Assembly (NCBI GenBank): GCA_947034885.2
Contig: OX344756.2
Location: forward strand, 14,256,098 to 14,320,097
Direction of reading: 5' to 3'
DNA: 64,000 bases
Source: Thuidium tamariscinum
Taxonomy: Eukaryota; Streptophyta; Bryopsida; Hypnales; Thuidiaceae
The notes beneath the pieces were generated by a model, which did no database searches, was not told where the DNA came from, and saw only the letters and a list, made by a program, of their open reading frames with translations. Positions 34,700 to 47,759 of this stretch are shown here, in pieces. Made by a program: the position numbers and the translations under genes. The number at the start of each line of letters is the position of its first letter. Positions within the stretch are counted from its first letter, which is position 1.

Positions 34700-35599
34700 T
34701 ACCTTATAAAACCATTGAAGTTGCTTGGTACAATCAAGAACATCTACAATCTCACACAATTTGTTTTTGCCTTTAGAAGTACCCCAACCCACCAAAACAC
34801 ATCCACACAATGTATCCACAAGCTACTAACTACATTGCTTGGCCCAAACATGTTTTGCATTGAGAGGTTGTTGGAGCTCCATGCATGAAGCTCTTATTGA
34901 CAAAGATGTAAATTGTGTTGACACAAGAAGCATTGACAATGCCTTCAATAAAAATGTAGGAGCTTCAAACATAACTTAAAGTGCAATCAATGAAGTTTGA
35001 TTTGAAAGATAAATGGCTTGGGTTAGCATCTTAATGACTCCTAAAATGTTGTTAATTTGTTTTTCAACAAACAAGTGATGATTTCATGAAGTTTGGAGGT
35101 CTAAAGTAGGAGATATGCCATCAATCAAAGTTGTACTTTATTTTTAGTGGAACTATGAGCCTGAAAATTTGAACATAACTTGTTAGTGGGTACTATACTT
35201 ATCGTGCTTGCTAACAACCAATATACAAGTTGTTAGAATTATGTACTAAAAAAAACAAAAAACAATGATCTCTTTCTTAGCATCTTCCTTTCTACAAAAG
35301 ACAATAATACCTCATTTTCCATTACCATGTGCCTCAAATAAAATAAAACTTTCAAATTAAACAAAAAATTGAACAAAAAATTAGAGTGCTTTGTTCAATA
35401 TTGTCCCTTTGCAATCATTCATAAACCACTTGATGACTCCAAAGTCCAAACACGTTTCAAGATTGATATCATCACATCACATTTTAGAACCCTAAAATTG
35501 CAAGAAATATGTGTACTATTTTCAATCACTCATTCAATCCTTAAGTATTCTTCAATCGAAGCTTTGAGAATAATTGTTCAATGCAGTTGAAATTCGTAG
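34700..35599. other. AT-rich interval without recognised features
   Basis: It may include more of the Tc1-like relic on its left side, but nothing further can be supported. Confidence 0.35.
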
Positions 35600-36150
35600 T
35601 GGAGGTGGACTCATATCAATATTTCGTTAAAATGGGGGCGATTCCGGTGCTAAAGTTTTTGTGACCCAAAACTAGCTGCTCCAGGTACAGAACTTCGATT
35701 CACGCCGCGCCTGCCGACAGAGCGAGCAAAAGTGGCGAACCGATTCGCCAATAAAGCCAAATTGGCTTTCCAAGGTATCGCAACTACGCGAGAGATGATA
35801 CAGCGGAGGTATCTGTATAGATCGAATTCAGCGCAAAACGCTGATCGTTCCCGACCCCAAAGCTATGATGCGTGAGTGCAGCCTCGCAATATCGAGAATC
35901 AGACGCCGGGGGAGATCAGAGTGTGTAAGTGAGCAAGCGAAGGTTGCTCTAGTTGGGACGATGGGAGGAATCGCTTCCAGGTATGTGTAACAACGAGAAT
36001 GGCAAGCGCAACAGCAGCAATTAATAGCCCGAAGATCGATCTGGGAGGGTTCGATCTGGCTTCAATTCCTCGGTGGATTCAGCGCCTCGGGAGCGGGAGC
36101 AGAGCAGCGAGTGCTGGAGAATTAAGCTCGGCACTGAAGAATCTAGAAAT
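35600..36150 (-). repeat. GC-rich module, 5'-zone fragment (copy 4)
   Basis: GTGACCCAAAACTAG, GGTACAGAACTTCGATTC, GAGAGATGATACAGCGGAGG and GATGCGTGAGTGCAG appear in the same order as 8040-8280 and 51110-51290. The reading frame and 3' zone are absent; AT-rich DNA begins on the left at about 35595. The right part (35950-36150) is GC-rich and not matched in the other copies. Confidence 0.6.
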
Positions 36151-36554
36151 TAACCGCGACATGAAATCGTGAAATGTGCATTGGGAACCGTGATGTGACA
36201 CGTGCACTTGGTAACAGGGAGTACTGTAGTGAATTTGTAACCATTTGTGGAATGTGCAGTGAAATATGCTTCGGAAACTTCTATAGTTTTAGTCTTTAGC
36301 CAGTAATCCAGTATTTGAAGCAGTTTTATTTTCATTGTCCAATATCTTAATGTGTGTTTTTCTTGTCGGTATACTCAAAGAACTTTGAGTCGACCATCCA
36401 ATGATGGATAGAAATTTCAAGTTCTTGTTATATACAAGTTAAAATTTGGAGGGCCAATATATCGGTTGGACTGATGATGCTCTAACCAGGAAAGTTTAGG
36501 TTCCTTGAAGTAGCCTGCTTCGAACATGTTTCAAACCTCACAGCACTGTAAGAG

Positions 36555-37015
36555 TAGAGGGGAGTAAGAGAGTGTTTTATAGAATTAAGGTAGAAGAACC
36601 TATTCCTCACTAGCAACCCATTCCCAACCTATAGGGTGCAGCTATTTCCAATCAAGGCTAGAACATATTTCCAATCAGAGTTTAAATTGTGTTTTTCCCT
36701 CCTTTTCAAGGTTGGGCCCAATAATAACATAACGTATGTCCCAAATTAGTGAGCAAGAAAGGAGGAAGTAGTGAGTGGGAAAGTATCTAATCCATGATGA
36801 GAATTGGAAGAGTTTAAACATTGGCTACTAGTTTGGACAACTTTTTAGCTCCCAAAAATCTTGGTAATTTCAATTTTGGGAATAAAACTCTGAAAATTTT
36901 GCATCCCCATATTTCCTATCTTCCTACATGGCAAAAATTTTACTTGCCTCATATTGCTCACAATCTACTTGAGAATTGCTTAAGTAATTGACCAGAGGTA
37001 CCTTTGCCTTAGATG
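36555..37015 (+). repeat. 450-bp P4 dispersed repeat, copy 1
   Basis: Shares TTCAAGGTTGGGC, GAGCAAGAAAG, TGGACAACTTTTTAG and CATATTGCTCACAATCT with 40405-40850 (same orientation) and 59480-59920 (inverted). The minus frame that is open in the other two copies has several stops here. Confidence 0.6.
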
Positions 37016-37115
37016 ACTAATTTATTGAAAGTAGACCAACATAATCCAAATGATTAATTTATTGAAGGTAGACCAATGTAATCCAAATGATTTTTTATAT
37101 TGAAGGTAGACTAAC
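37010..37115 (+). repeat. short tandem repeat, about 42-bp units
   Basis: TTATTGAAAGTAGACCAAC, TTATTGAAGGTAGACCAAT and ATATTGAAGGTAGACTAAC occur in tandem with TAATCCAAATGATT between them. Confidence 0.75.
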
Positions 37116-38012
37116 TCGTAAGGTAACTTATCCTATGACCAACACAACTTTTGACAAGCCTAATGCAATTCTACTTTTTCTTGTGCAATTTATTTTACAA
37201 GACACATATACACCATACAAATTTTCGGGATTACAATAGGCATCTCTAGAGTTGTGCTTATCATTTAGATTAATTTATTGAAAGTATACAAATTTTTTTC
37301 TATATATAGTTTTTTTGAAGAAAATAAAATGTGAGATCACTTTTTGATTTTGATTTTTCTTATGATTACAATACACATCTAATATAAACCAATAGCATCT
37401 TACAAATGCAGTGTTCTTATGTACATTCAGTAATATTTATCATTCATTACTTTTTTAGAAGTTTAGAAGTTAAAACCAAATGGAAAATTACTTTTAAAAT
37501 AATGAATGCTAGCATATGACATGAAGGAGTTAACAAATGTAAGGGTACGCAATTCACAAATTGACATGGATATTTTGTATTCAACTCTCTTTAGATTTGT
37601 CTTTTCACAATTGATTTGAACAATTAAAGTAATTAATTTCTAAAGGACCCTTTAAATTCAAATTTCATATAATGAATCAATGCAAATATATCTTGAGTAT
37701 AGATAGTCTTTGTTTTTCCCTCCATCTAAATATTTGTAGATACGTATAGTAGATATTATACATTTGTATGGTATATATTTTTAAATTTTCTTATTGCAAA
37801 TTTGAACAATGACTTTAATTTACACCAGAATTAATTTAGGCAATATTTTAATATTTTAAATCTTATATACCTATATCTAATACTATATAATTATAAATAC
37901 ATGATGCACAAGGTGTGCAAAGCTATGAAATGGAGCTACGACAAAATTTGTTGGAAGTGAAGCCTCAAAAACTGCATCAAATAATTTTTGTGGACTTCCA
38001 CAATACGACTTT
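37116..38012. other. AT-rich interval without recognised features
   Basis: No frames, termini or repeats supported. Confidence 0.4.
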
Positions 38013-38090
38013 TTTAGATAGTAAATTTTTTTACCATTGGATATATATATATATATATATATCCAATGGTAAAAAAACTTACTATCTAAA
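38013..38090. repeat. compact hairpin with (AT)n loop
   Basis: Arms TTTAGATAGTAAATTTTTTT plus ACCATTGGA, and their inverse on the right, pair over 29 bp with one mismatch around an (AT)n core of about 20 bp. It may be a tiny foldback element. A TSD is not evident. Confidence 0.8.
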
Positions 38091-39156
38091 ATATTCATTG
38101 ATTATTTGTTTTGTTTTTTACCTAATGAAATTGTAAAATTTTCTCATTGTCTTAAATGTTTGATTGACTTTGTTTTGTTTTCAAAGTCTTGAACCTTTGT
38201 AAATTTCATTAATTTATAGATTAAATTTTAAAATTTTAAAATAAAATATGATAAAATTAAAATTTACTTCAATGATTCTATTGAGATGGGAATTCAACTT
38301 TATCCTACAACACTCCATTGTAATAGGCCCAACATTCAAATTCAATAAAACATATTGATGATAAAATTATGTTTAAATTTTAGGAATTTCAAAATTTTGT
38401 ATTACCAAACTTGATAGTAGAATTGATATCATTCTTATAGCAACCAATTTTCTTCTCCACTTGAAAGAAAAAAATGATCACAAGCTAGTTTTTATTACCA
38501 AAAATTATGATAATAGGTGACCTAAATAATTTAATGCAAGACAAAATAACCAACTTCTACACATTGAGACATTTGCAAAGGCCTATAATAGTCATATTTA
38601 TCACATATTGTCTTTTCAAAGAGGTATTTTATGTCACAAATGTGATTAAATATCCATACAATGGACTTCTTGCTACTTTAGTCATATATAGTCTTCTACA
38701 AGGCCATTATTATACTATTGTAGTTTTAGTTGAAGACAAGATCCAAGGAGAAGATACGACCAAAAAACATTCATCAAGGCTCTACTATTTTCTATGCTTC
38801 TAGTGACTTCAAATTAAAAGTTTAAATTCAATATTGAATATATTTCAAGTTGAGAAACTTTGGCAATGGAAAAGTTTTTGCAAATAGTGGACTCCCAAAA
38901 CTGAGATTTAATATTTTTCAAAATAAAAGAAAAAAATTGTGTGAAATTACAAATATTGAATCTACAAACAATTTTAGAAAGAATTTTTTGTTGTCCTTAA
39001 GAAATATTTAAAGTTGTATGAAATATGGTTTTTAATCAAACATCAAATTATTTAGTAAAATAGTAAAATTTGTGATTTTCTTAAAGAAAATATATTTAGA
39101 TGCCAACATTGAGAATTTGATATGGAAATCCTAAGAATCATATCACTTTTCAAAGT
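38091..39156. other. AT-rich interval without recognised features
   Basis: One ~98-codon plus frame (38507-38803) is open but has no relative and no recognisable motif; it is left unannotated. Confidence 0.35.
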
Positions 39157-39889
39157 GGGTCATTGCAAGAAACACTTGTACTATTTTTAGTCACACATTG
39201 TGTGCTAATCAATTTTTTAGGCATAACTTTTTCATTTTGGCTCCAAATGACTCTAAAATTACAAGTATGACATAATATTGGGGGCCATAATTGAATAGTA
39301 AAATATTTTTGAAAACTTTCAAAATTAGACAATGTGTATAGTAGTTATAAGTACTATAAGTTACTATAAGTATACTAGTTATAAGTTTTTTTTAACAAAG
39401 TAGTATCCAAAGAAAAAAATTTGGAGTTGAAATTTAGAGGAGTTGGTTTTGTGGTATACTTTTAGCTAGTATTTAAAGGGTTTTCAAAAATAGCTAATCA
39501 AATGCCGTGTAGAAGTTGAGCCTCTTTTTTCTTGCATTTTGAAATATATAAAAAATTATTTTGGTGTTTTTCTTGGTGAATGACCATCTCTCTAGAGTTG
39601 TTGCAAATGGACAATTTGTTTTAATTTATTTGAAAATTTCCCTATTTTTTATTAATTAAAACATTGAAGTATTTGTTTTCTTGAGATTTGGCATTTTTTC
39701 TAGTTCTCTTACCTAGATATTTTTTTAACAAACATTCCTTTTTGATAACCTTCATCTTAAAGTTGCATACATTGGATATATTTTTAAATTTAAAATAAAT
39801 TATTTTTCTAATTTCAAAGTAGTCGAGAAAAAATCATGAGTATTGTTACAAAATGCAACAAATATTTCAAGTGTTTCTTGCAATCACCT
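39157..39889. mobile_element. GGGTGATTGC-type TIR element, about 733 bp
   Basis: Left edge GGGTCATTGCAAGAAACACTT; the right edge AAGTGTTTCTTGCAATCACC is its inverse with one mismatch plus an end difference. The right ~150 bp also match 1-156. The target duplication is unclear here. Non-coding. Confidence 0.65.
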
Positions 39890-40404
39890 ATATATTGTTG
39901 AATTGACATTAAAGAAACTTCTATTTGCTAACTATGACAAAAAAGAATTATCCTAGAAATTATATGCAAAATTTTAAAAGTATATAGTCACTTGAGCATA
40001 GAAAAATTTGAAAAAAACACACCCTGGAGACTGGAGTGGGCTTCATGATACTCTAGTTCTTAATAAATATATTCTATGCAAGTTAAGCTCTACTATAAAT
40101 TAATTCCAACTTGAAGGCCATGACAATGATCTCTCAAAGACATCACTTACTAATATGGGCTTAAAAAATTAGGTGAGTCTAAGAGAAAACCACCATTTAT
40201 ACATAACAACTAAAATAAATTTCTTTCTATTAGATCATCGTCAACTCCTCATCAATGCTCATGGATCTAATACAATCTATGATTCCTTAATGCCATGCAT
40301 AAGGTGGTTGTCTCTTACTGTAGATATATTGTCTATTTTTAGAAGGCCTATTGAACAGGTATATTGATGTCATACAACAACCTAACAAATCTTCTTGTAG
40401 GCTC
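39890..40404. other. AT-rich interval
   Basis: No supported feature. It lies between the TIR element and the P4 repeat. Confidence 0.35.
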
Positions 40405-40850
40405 TTTGAAATAGAATAAGGTAGATATCCATTCTTGACTAGGGACCTATATTCAACTTGTAGAATACAACTATTTTCAACCAAGGCTAAAATATATTTC
40501 CAACCAAAGCTTGAGATGTGCTTTTTCCTCCATTTCAAGGTTGGGCTTAATAAGATCATGGTACATGTTCCAAAGTAGTGAACAAGAAAGTAGGAAGTAG
40601 TGAATAGGAAAGCATTTAGTCTATGACTGGAATTGGAAAAGTTTAGACAATAATTTTTAGTCTGGACAACTTTTTGGCTTCCAAAAATCATAGTATTTTC
40701 AATTTTGGAAAAAAGAATATGAAAATTTTGCAATCCTCATATTCTCTATCTTCCTACTTGGCAAAAATTTCACTTGCTTCATATTGCTCACAATCTGTTT
40801 GGAAATTGCTTAAGTGATTGACTATGGGTACTTCTACTTTACATTTGCCA
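40405..40850 (+). repeat. 450-bp P4 dispersed repeat, copy 2
   Basis: Collinear with 36555-37015. On the minus strand a frame of about 148 codons (40733-40287) is open. Its first ~77 residues (MIFGSQKVV and LLSPTLKWRKKHISSF) resemble the open frame of the inverted copy at 59624-59857. Copy 1 breaks it with stops, so coding is doubtful. Confidence 0.55.
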
Positions 40851-42657
40851 TAGACCTAGTATAAATTTAGTGGCTTCAAGAACTAATTTTATTAGTTCAA
40901 AAATTGATCCTTCAAAAATGACTTCAATAAATAAGTAAAACAAAAACATCTAATATTACCATAATTAGAATTTTAGAATTTACTTAACATTTTGAACTCA
41001 AAAGAAAAAAATCTTATAGGATTTTGATACATTTATAATCTATAGCCAAATCAAAAGAATATTCATTTTATAGTTTCAAAATTTATTGAAAACTATCGAT
41101 TACTATAACAATTGATCAAACTATATGGAGATGATCTATGAACTATATTTAACAATTGTTGTTTGAAGGTCAATGTCTTAGTCCTTTATTCTTGCAACAT
41201 TATTACTGTTTTTAGCAAATGATACTCCATTTATCTAAACATTTTTTTAGAATTTTTTTAAACTTGTTTGTGCATAACCTTAAGAGAAGTTTCGACTTGT
41301 GCCCTCAAATTTTGAGAATAGAATGTTTTTTTTAGTACTCTACTAATTATCCATATTTTATTTTAAAATATTTATTCAAAAGTTCATAGCATTTGCGATG
41401 CCTCCACCGAGTGCAACAAAATCAACAAATTTCTTTGTGTTTTCAGAACATGAGGCGATTAAATCCTAGTTGAATTTTACTAATGGCTGTCAGTGATCCC
41501 AAAACTAGCTAAATTTCGCTCATTTTCTACTTAATTTTTTCATACCCTTTGTATAAATTTTAAAAAATCTTCCAAAAATGAACACTTGGTTAAAAACCCT
41601 GAATTTGTTTTGAGATCACTGGTCTAAACCTAACTTTTGGCATCCATGTTTGAGTTTTTTGGATGATTTTCATCCTCTAAGGTAACTTGGTGGACTTGTC
41701 AGTGACAAACTAACAATTGAATCTCGGAGTGATGCATACATTGCAAGGTCATAACATTCAATAGCCCAAAGAAGGACTGCCTTTCCCTTTGTGAAGTCCC
41801 CATCACCTAATTTCATCTGACATTTCCTGAAGTTTGCAACTTTAGTTATTGAATGGTGTGGAATATTCTATACCATTTCATCCACTAGGAGGCAGTGTGA
41901 CAGGCTACTACTGAATGTTATGGTCTGCGACATACAAAGAGTCTTGTATTTCATGGGGCATAAAAAACAGTTGTAGTTTATAATTCTTCGAGGCTCAAAA
42001 TAGTATTAAAGTAGCAATACCCATTACATTGAAAGTAAGGGCCTAAAATTGCTCATAGGAAGGGAAGAAATTATAATTAGTAGGAAATAGGCAAAGAAGA
42101 ATATGGAGTAGATCACTTGAGACTTTGTGGCCAACAAGAAGTCATAGTGATTTTCCAAACAACATAATTGTCATAATTGTAAACTTGTTGGTAAAGAATG
42201 TTTTTTATAGAGTTTTGAAGGAGTCATAAGTGTGCATAGCAGATGCTTATGTTGCCTATACAATCCTTCAAAAAAATTTATAGCATCCCTAGAATCCATA
42301 TCAGGTTGGTTTTTTTCGCTTTTTGGTGTCAATTTGTACCAGAAAAAATAATCAAGCTAAAAAAACACCTCAAAAAATGCTAGAAAATTTGGATAAAATC
42401 ACCATACAACTTTGAAATAAAGAAAAATAGTAGATGAATTCGCCTAATTTTGGATGAAATCCATACTATACATCCAAAAAATGGATGAATGTTGTAATTT
42501 GGAGCATCCCTATAACATTTTATGTCGCCATTGTACCTATTCTCCAAAAATGAAAAAAAGCCCTGATCCATATATGTGTAGTTTCTATACACCTAATACA
42601 CTTCATCAATGATTTTACAGACAAACCCGATTTTACAGACTCATCCTCTATAGATCC
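40851..42657. other. AT-rich interval with small repeat fragments
   Basis: 41640-41780 (GGATGATTTTCATCC, GAATCTCGGAGTGATGCATA) resembles 43570-43620 and the end of the 5121-5390 repeat. Otherwise nothing specific. Confidence 0.35.
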
Positions 42658-42661
42658 TTAA

Positions 42662-43433
42662 ACCACACCCAGAGACATACATGAACAATTCTTTGTTCAC
42701 CTTTCACATTCATTGTTTACTAGTTTAACCTTAGACTACTACTAGTATCATTTTGTGGCATTTGGATGACAATCTAAGGTCATTTGAAGAGGTTAACAAT
42801 AGTTTTTTCATCCGTTTTTTTAATGACCTTTCATGTTGAGTTACAAAGAGTATCCAATTGAGATTTTAATCTAACTAATGTTTGTTTTCTTGTAGTTTAG
42901 AAGTAAATAAAGAAAACAGATGGCAAAATTTTCCATTTTAGTATATCTTGAGAAATTGAATAAATCTGAAATTTCTCCACAAAATGATATTTTTTGAATT
43001 TGAGCTCAACTAATGAAATGAAGGTCTTCTACTCTAAATTCTACTCCAATTGGAATTTTATAAAAATTTATAATATTTAATATTTTATTGTAATTTGAAC
43101 TTTGGATGTATTTTCAATGCCTACTATATTCTATTTATAGAAGTACACGGAAATTGAGTTTATACCATGATCTTTGTCACTATAATGTACACACATTGTG
43201 AAATTTTCAGATTTTTTGAGAGAATTATCTATTTGATATGATTTTTTCTTCACTTTCTCTTAAAAAATTCTCAGAAATTTTTTAATTTTTTTGTGAAGTA
43301 GAGAAGACATATAATTCCATCTTTGAAAAATAAATTAAATTTTTTTCATACACATCTAGTTCCAAAATGACAACAAATTAAGTGATAACCAACAAAGCTT
43401 AAAATAAGTAGTTATAGGTCTATCCTTTAAGGG
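42662..43433. mobile_element. TTAA element, 772 bp, uninterrupted relative of 16209-17890
   Basis: Edges TTAA/ACCACACCCAG and CCTTTAAGGG/TTAA, with TTAA at 42658-42661 and 43434-43437. From about 42790 to the end it matches 16240-16909 (CCTTTCATGTTGAG, AAGAAAACAGATGGCAAAAT). It shows what the right end looked like before the 16910 insertion. Non-coding. Confidence 0.65.
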
Positions 43434-43437
43434 TTAA

Positions 43438-43730
43438 CAACATGGGGCAAAAAAACATCAGACATGGGTACAAGTATAGGGCATATGCATGATTGCATGG
43501 GGACACTGTTTTTTATGGGTGCTGCTACGTTAGTCTCTTCCCATAATCCTACGGAGCTAACAGCATCCATGTTTGAGGAAGCTGGATGATTTTCATCCAC
43601 TTAGACAAAAAACTTGGTTGGCTTGCCACTAACATTTGATGCATAGTAGTTTGTGTTTGTTTTTGGCACATAACTTAATGTACAGTACAGTCCGTATAGA
43701 AACCTTACAAATTTTTGCATCTTGACAAGA
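43438..43730. repeat. fragments related to the module 3' flank
   Basis: GTTAGTCTCTTCCCATAATC and CAGCATCCATGT (43530-43575) recur at 49493-49545 next to module copy 3, and in part at 41640. Too short for a call beyond shared origin. Confidence 0.4.
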
Positions 43731-43734
43731 TTAA

Positions 43735-45006
43735 CTCCTAAAGCCCTGAGGTGTGTTTTCTAGCAACATAAGTTTTTTGGGCAGTTCACTACGAATGGAG
43801 TTTTTATTTTTTATTTTTTGGAATTTTTACACAAGATGTGCCTAAGGAGTAGCTTTAAGGCCCAACAATTTTCATAACTTTTGATTTTGTGGTTAAAAAG
43901 TTATGGCTTGATATGTTATTTTCTTTACTCGGCAGGTAGCTCGGACAATTGAAAAAACTTCTTTAAGAAATTTTTTTTTTGAAAAGTGAAATTTCAAATT
44001 GATTCTTTAGGTTTATATAGACATGGGAAGCTTTGAATCATTCCATTTGGATTAAGGAGTCAAAGCCCAAGGAGTTAGTACAAAACACAGATGTGTTATA
44101 AAATACAAGCTCTATAACTTTTTTGAAGTTAGCATCAAAGAAGATAACGTAAAGCACAAAAAATAGAAAGTATTTGTACAGTCAAAATTTAAAAAATAAT
44201 TTTTAGATTCTCTTCAAATGAATTCTAAAGATATAACTTCAAAAATTCACTAAAAATATAATTTCTATTTTTAGGATTTGAATTTTTTTTATTGATCAAA
44301 ATTATGGTTTTCATTGATTTGTAAAAAAATGCAAAATATTTAGTAATGTGAGTATGAATACTTTCCCTAACTAGTACATTTTTCAACACTAAACAATATT
44401 AAACACTTTGTGTTATTTTTCTTATATCTTTTGTTTGACCATACTGATCTTAGTTTTGAATATAAATGTTGAAAGGCAATCCAATCTTTTCAAAATTTGA
44501 AAAAAAAATTTGAATTTTTTTTTTGCCCAAAAATGCTGCCCAACTTCAGGCAACAACCAAAAAATGGTCGCTTAGGTGCTTAGGGGTTAAGGAGTCAAAA
44601 GTTATGAGGAATTTTAGTTTGTGGGTAGGTATGGTTTTCAAAGACCTACCCACAAACTAAAATTCCTCATAACTTTTGACTCCTTAGTCCAAATGGAATG
44701 ATTCAAAGCTTTCTATGTTTGCATAAACCTAAAGAATCAATTTGAAATTTCACTTTTTAAAAAAAAGCTTTTTTAAAGAATTTTTTTCAGCTATCCGGGT
44801 TGCCCACCAAGTAAAAAAAACAAACATATCATGCCATAACTTTTTAACCACAAAGTCAAAAGTTATGAAAATTGTTGGGCCTTAAAGCTACTCCTTGAGC
44901 ACATCTTGTGTAAAAATTTCAAAGAAAAAATAAATAAAAACTTCATTCGTAGTGAGCTGCCTAAAAAACTTATGTTGCCAAAAAACACACCTCATGGCTT
45001 TAGGGG
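43735..45006. mobile_element. TTAA element built as a long inverted repeat (P1 family)
   Basis: Edges TTAA/CTCCTAAAGCC and GGCTTTAGGGG/TTAA, with TTAA at 43731-43734 and 45007-45010. The left arm (43735-44068) and right arm (44675-45006) are inverted copies of the P1 left third, about 330 bp each and highly similar. The ~600-bp centre has its own TTAGGGG/TTAA edge at 44587, so another element may have landed in it. A transcript would form a long duplex. Confidence 0.7.
44588..44686. repeat. perfect 43-bp hairpin
   Basis: TAAGGAGTCAAAAGTTATGA and the following 23 bases (44588-44630) are exactly inverted at 44644-44686 around a 13-bp loop. It sits at the inner end of the larger inverted repeat and is identical between arms, so it is recent or maintained. 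Confidence 0.9.
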
Positions 45007-45102
45007 TTAAGTCAATTTTGGAGGTCCATGTAAGCTCAAAATTTAATGGAATTTCAAATTTCAAATTGAGTTGGAATCACATTGAAGTCTAATTTATCAT
45101 TA

Positions 45103-45225
<123 letters not shown>

Positions 45226-47724
45226 TTTGAAAACCATGGGAAGAGTTGGATGTTTTCTATACATAATGTATTATCTATTGTTGCCAACATTTGGGAAAAT
45301 TACAACTCGTATTCAATGATACATATAAGAAATGAACCTCTACAATTGCTTTAGAGATATTTGATCTCATAAAAATTGTATGATTTCTTGGTTGTTCTTC
45401 ACTTCATTCCAAAAAATCTTTGATTATCTCCCATTAGTTATCTATGAAATGGTAGATAGTTCCAAATTGTTGTATGAATCAAAATTGTTCGTTTTTTACT
45501 TATTAAGAAGTTGAAGTGCACTGCACTGATCACAATTCTAATGCAATTTACAATTTCAAAATTGGTCAATCCTCACTAGAGCTTCCTAAAGTTGTTGAAC
45601 TTTTTAGTGAAAAATTTATAAGGTTTTTGTACCCAACTATACAACTTTACTATCTCTTCAAAATATGTGAACATGGTGTTCAACTTCAATCCTCCACCCC
45701 CACTGCCCAAACCACACACACAAAAAAAAAAAAATCTAGAGCCATTGATGAATTTTAAAAAACATTCCCCATCTCCAAAAGGCCATTGACCTTATAAGAA
45801 AATCAAAACCATTGATGTCCATTGAATTGAAGATCTTTGCCATCCAAATATAGATATGAAAAACGATTTTAGAATATGATTTCAAAGTACAGTTATAGAG
45901 TAAAATACAAAGTGTAGATATAATATAAAAATATAGAATATAAATACAATTTTTTTGCAATATGGATATAGATACAAAGGATTCCAAATTTGAAATACAA
46001 TTATAGATACAATGACAAAATTCAAATGAAAATTATTTTTTCTATTTTCTACAAATTTAAACGTTGAGCATGAGTTTTCTAGGACAAAAGTCTATGTCTG
46101 AGAAAATGTCTTAGAAGATGCATGCTTCAACATTTAAATTTGTAGAAAATAGGAAAAACAATTTTCAACAAAACTAAAAATTGACCATTTGGAAAGACTT
46201 TTTAGTGATGAAATATGATCCAAAAAAGGATCAAAATCATGTTGAATGTTTAGAATTACAAGTGTAAAGAAGGCCTATTTGCACAAACGTGAAGGACATA
46301 AAATAATGTATTTTTAGATGCCCTTTGGTAGGAATATGTCTAGCTACTAGAAAAATTTACCATATAAATTTTAGTTGAAAATCAATAATTTAAACCACTC
46401 AATAGGATCAAATCACACTCAAAGATACCATTGGCATAGTTACTTTGCTAGGACATGACTTGTGTCCTTTTCTAAACTCTTAAAGCTTTGAATTACTTTG
46501 ATGTTTCCATTTTTCAATAAATTTATGGATGGATAGTATTGCAATGCATCCCTTCAATAAGTTGAAGAAAAAAATTCATAAATAAAATCCTTAAAAGGAT
46601 GTAAATCACAAACTACAAGGCTAAATCTAGTATCTATATTATTATATAGTACTTTAAAAATTATTTTTATCTAAATTTTTAATACACCTCAAGTATATAG
46701 CTATAAAAAAAAATTTAGTGATTAAATCCTAAACAAAAAATAGTGTATTTTTTTAATCAATTAATCTATTTTTGGCAAATTCTTGATTTATTCTTTAAGA
46801 AAATTAATCATTCAAATATAAAAATAGCTTATTGAGGGCCCTTGATGTGAATATTGTGTATATTTTATGTTCTAACACATCATCATTTCGACTATTTTTT
46901 ATATAGAAAAGGATATTCATATGTTTTTACTTCTGAACATTGTAGAAAATGAAAAAATATTTAGATACTTTTATCATATAACTATATATATATATGATTT
47001 TTGGAATTCAATCACATTAGTAATTCAGGCCATATTCTTTAAAATGAGGTATTTATTGCCTCAAATTATTTTTGGCTTTACATTTAGACAGTAATAAGTA
47101 TTTGATATTCAAAAAAATTGGAGAATTGAGACTTTGATATACTAATGTATTAAAAAATCTTTGATTTCCTATAGGCTGAAATGTTTATAAATTTTTTATT
47201 TGTTAAAAAAGAGGTTTCAAAGAATTGAGCTAAAGTCTCACTACATGTCCATTTTGTCTCAATTTAACAAACATTAGAAATTAGAAATTAGACCCCTTTC
47301 CTACCATTGAAAAAATTGGCATCATGATATATAGACTTTAGTAAAGAATTTTTGATTTTTTGAGGAATGAAAAAATACTATTCTTAATATGACTTGCAAT
47401 ACTTTTCAAAATGACAAAATTACTTGTAATTAATAGATTAATCTAAAAATAATAATAACTAAAAAGAAACTACATTGCAAATTTCATTGCGTGTGATCCT
47501 TTTTTGGTATCTTTGAGTGTAATTTGACCCAATAGTATTAAAAACCATTCTATGTCAAAGTATAAAAGATTAGCAAAATTGACTTTTAAATATAAATTAT
47601 TTTTTAATTTTTTTGGAAAAATAAGGGATTCAATTACAATCAAGATATCGAAGAAAATATTTTTTGCTTTTGGCATTGGATTCATAAATCAAAAGTTATA
47701 ACACTCTAAAATCAAAATGCAACC
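45226..47724. other. AT-rich interval, one hairpin
   Basis: 46026-46072 and 46121-46170 are inverted (TTCTATTTTCTACAAATTTA and its inverse; about nine in ten positions pair), forming a ~145-bp foldback. Elsewhere there are no termini or frames to support. AAAGTTAT-type text is common but not diagnostic. Confidence 0.5.
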
Positions 47725-47745
47725 AAATTGCCAAGTGTCTCTTGC
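47725..47745. mobile_element. isolated right terminus of the GGGTGATTGC family
   Basis: CCAAGTGTCTCTTGCAATCATC matches the right edge at 39867-39888 and 57426-57447. No left partner was found, so this is probably a decayed element. Confidence 0.4.
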
Positions 47746-47759
47746 AATCATCATATTGC

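Noticed and set aside
38507-38803. 98-codon plus-strand frame in AT-rich DNA
   Set aside because: No repeat copy, motif or composition change supports it.
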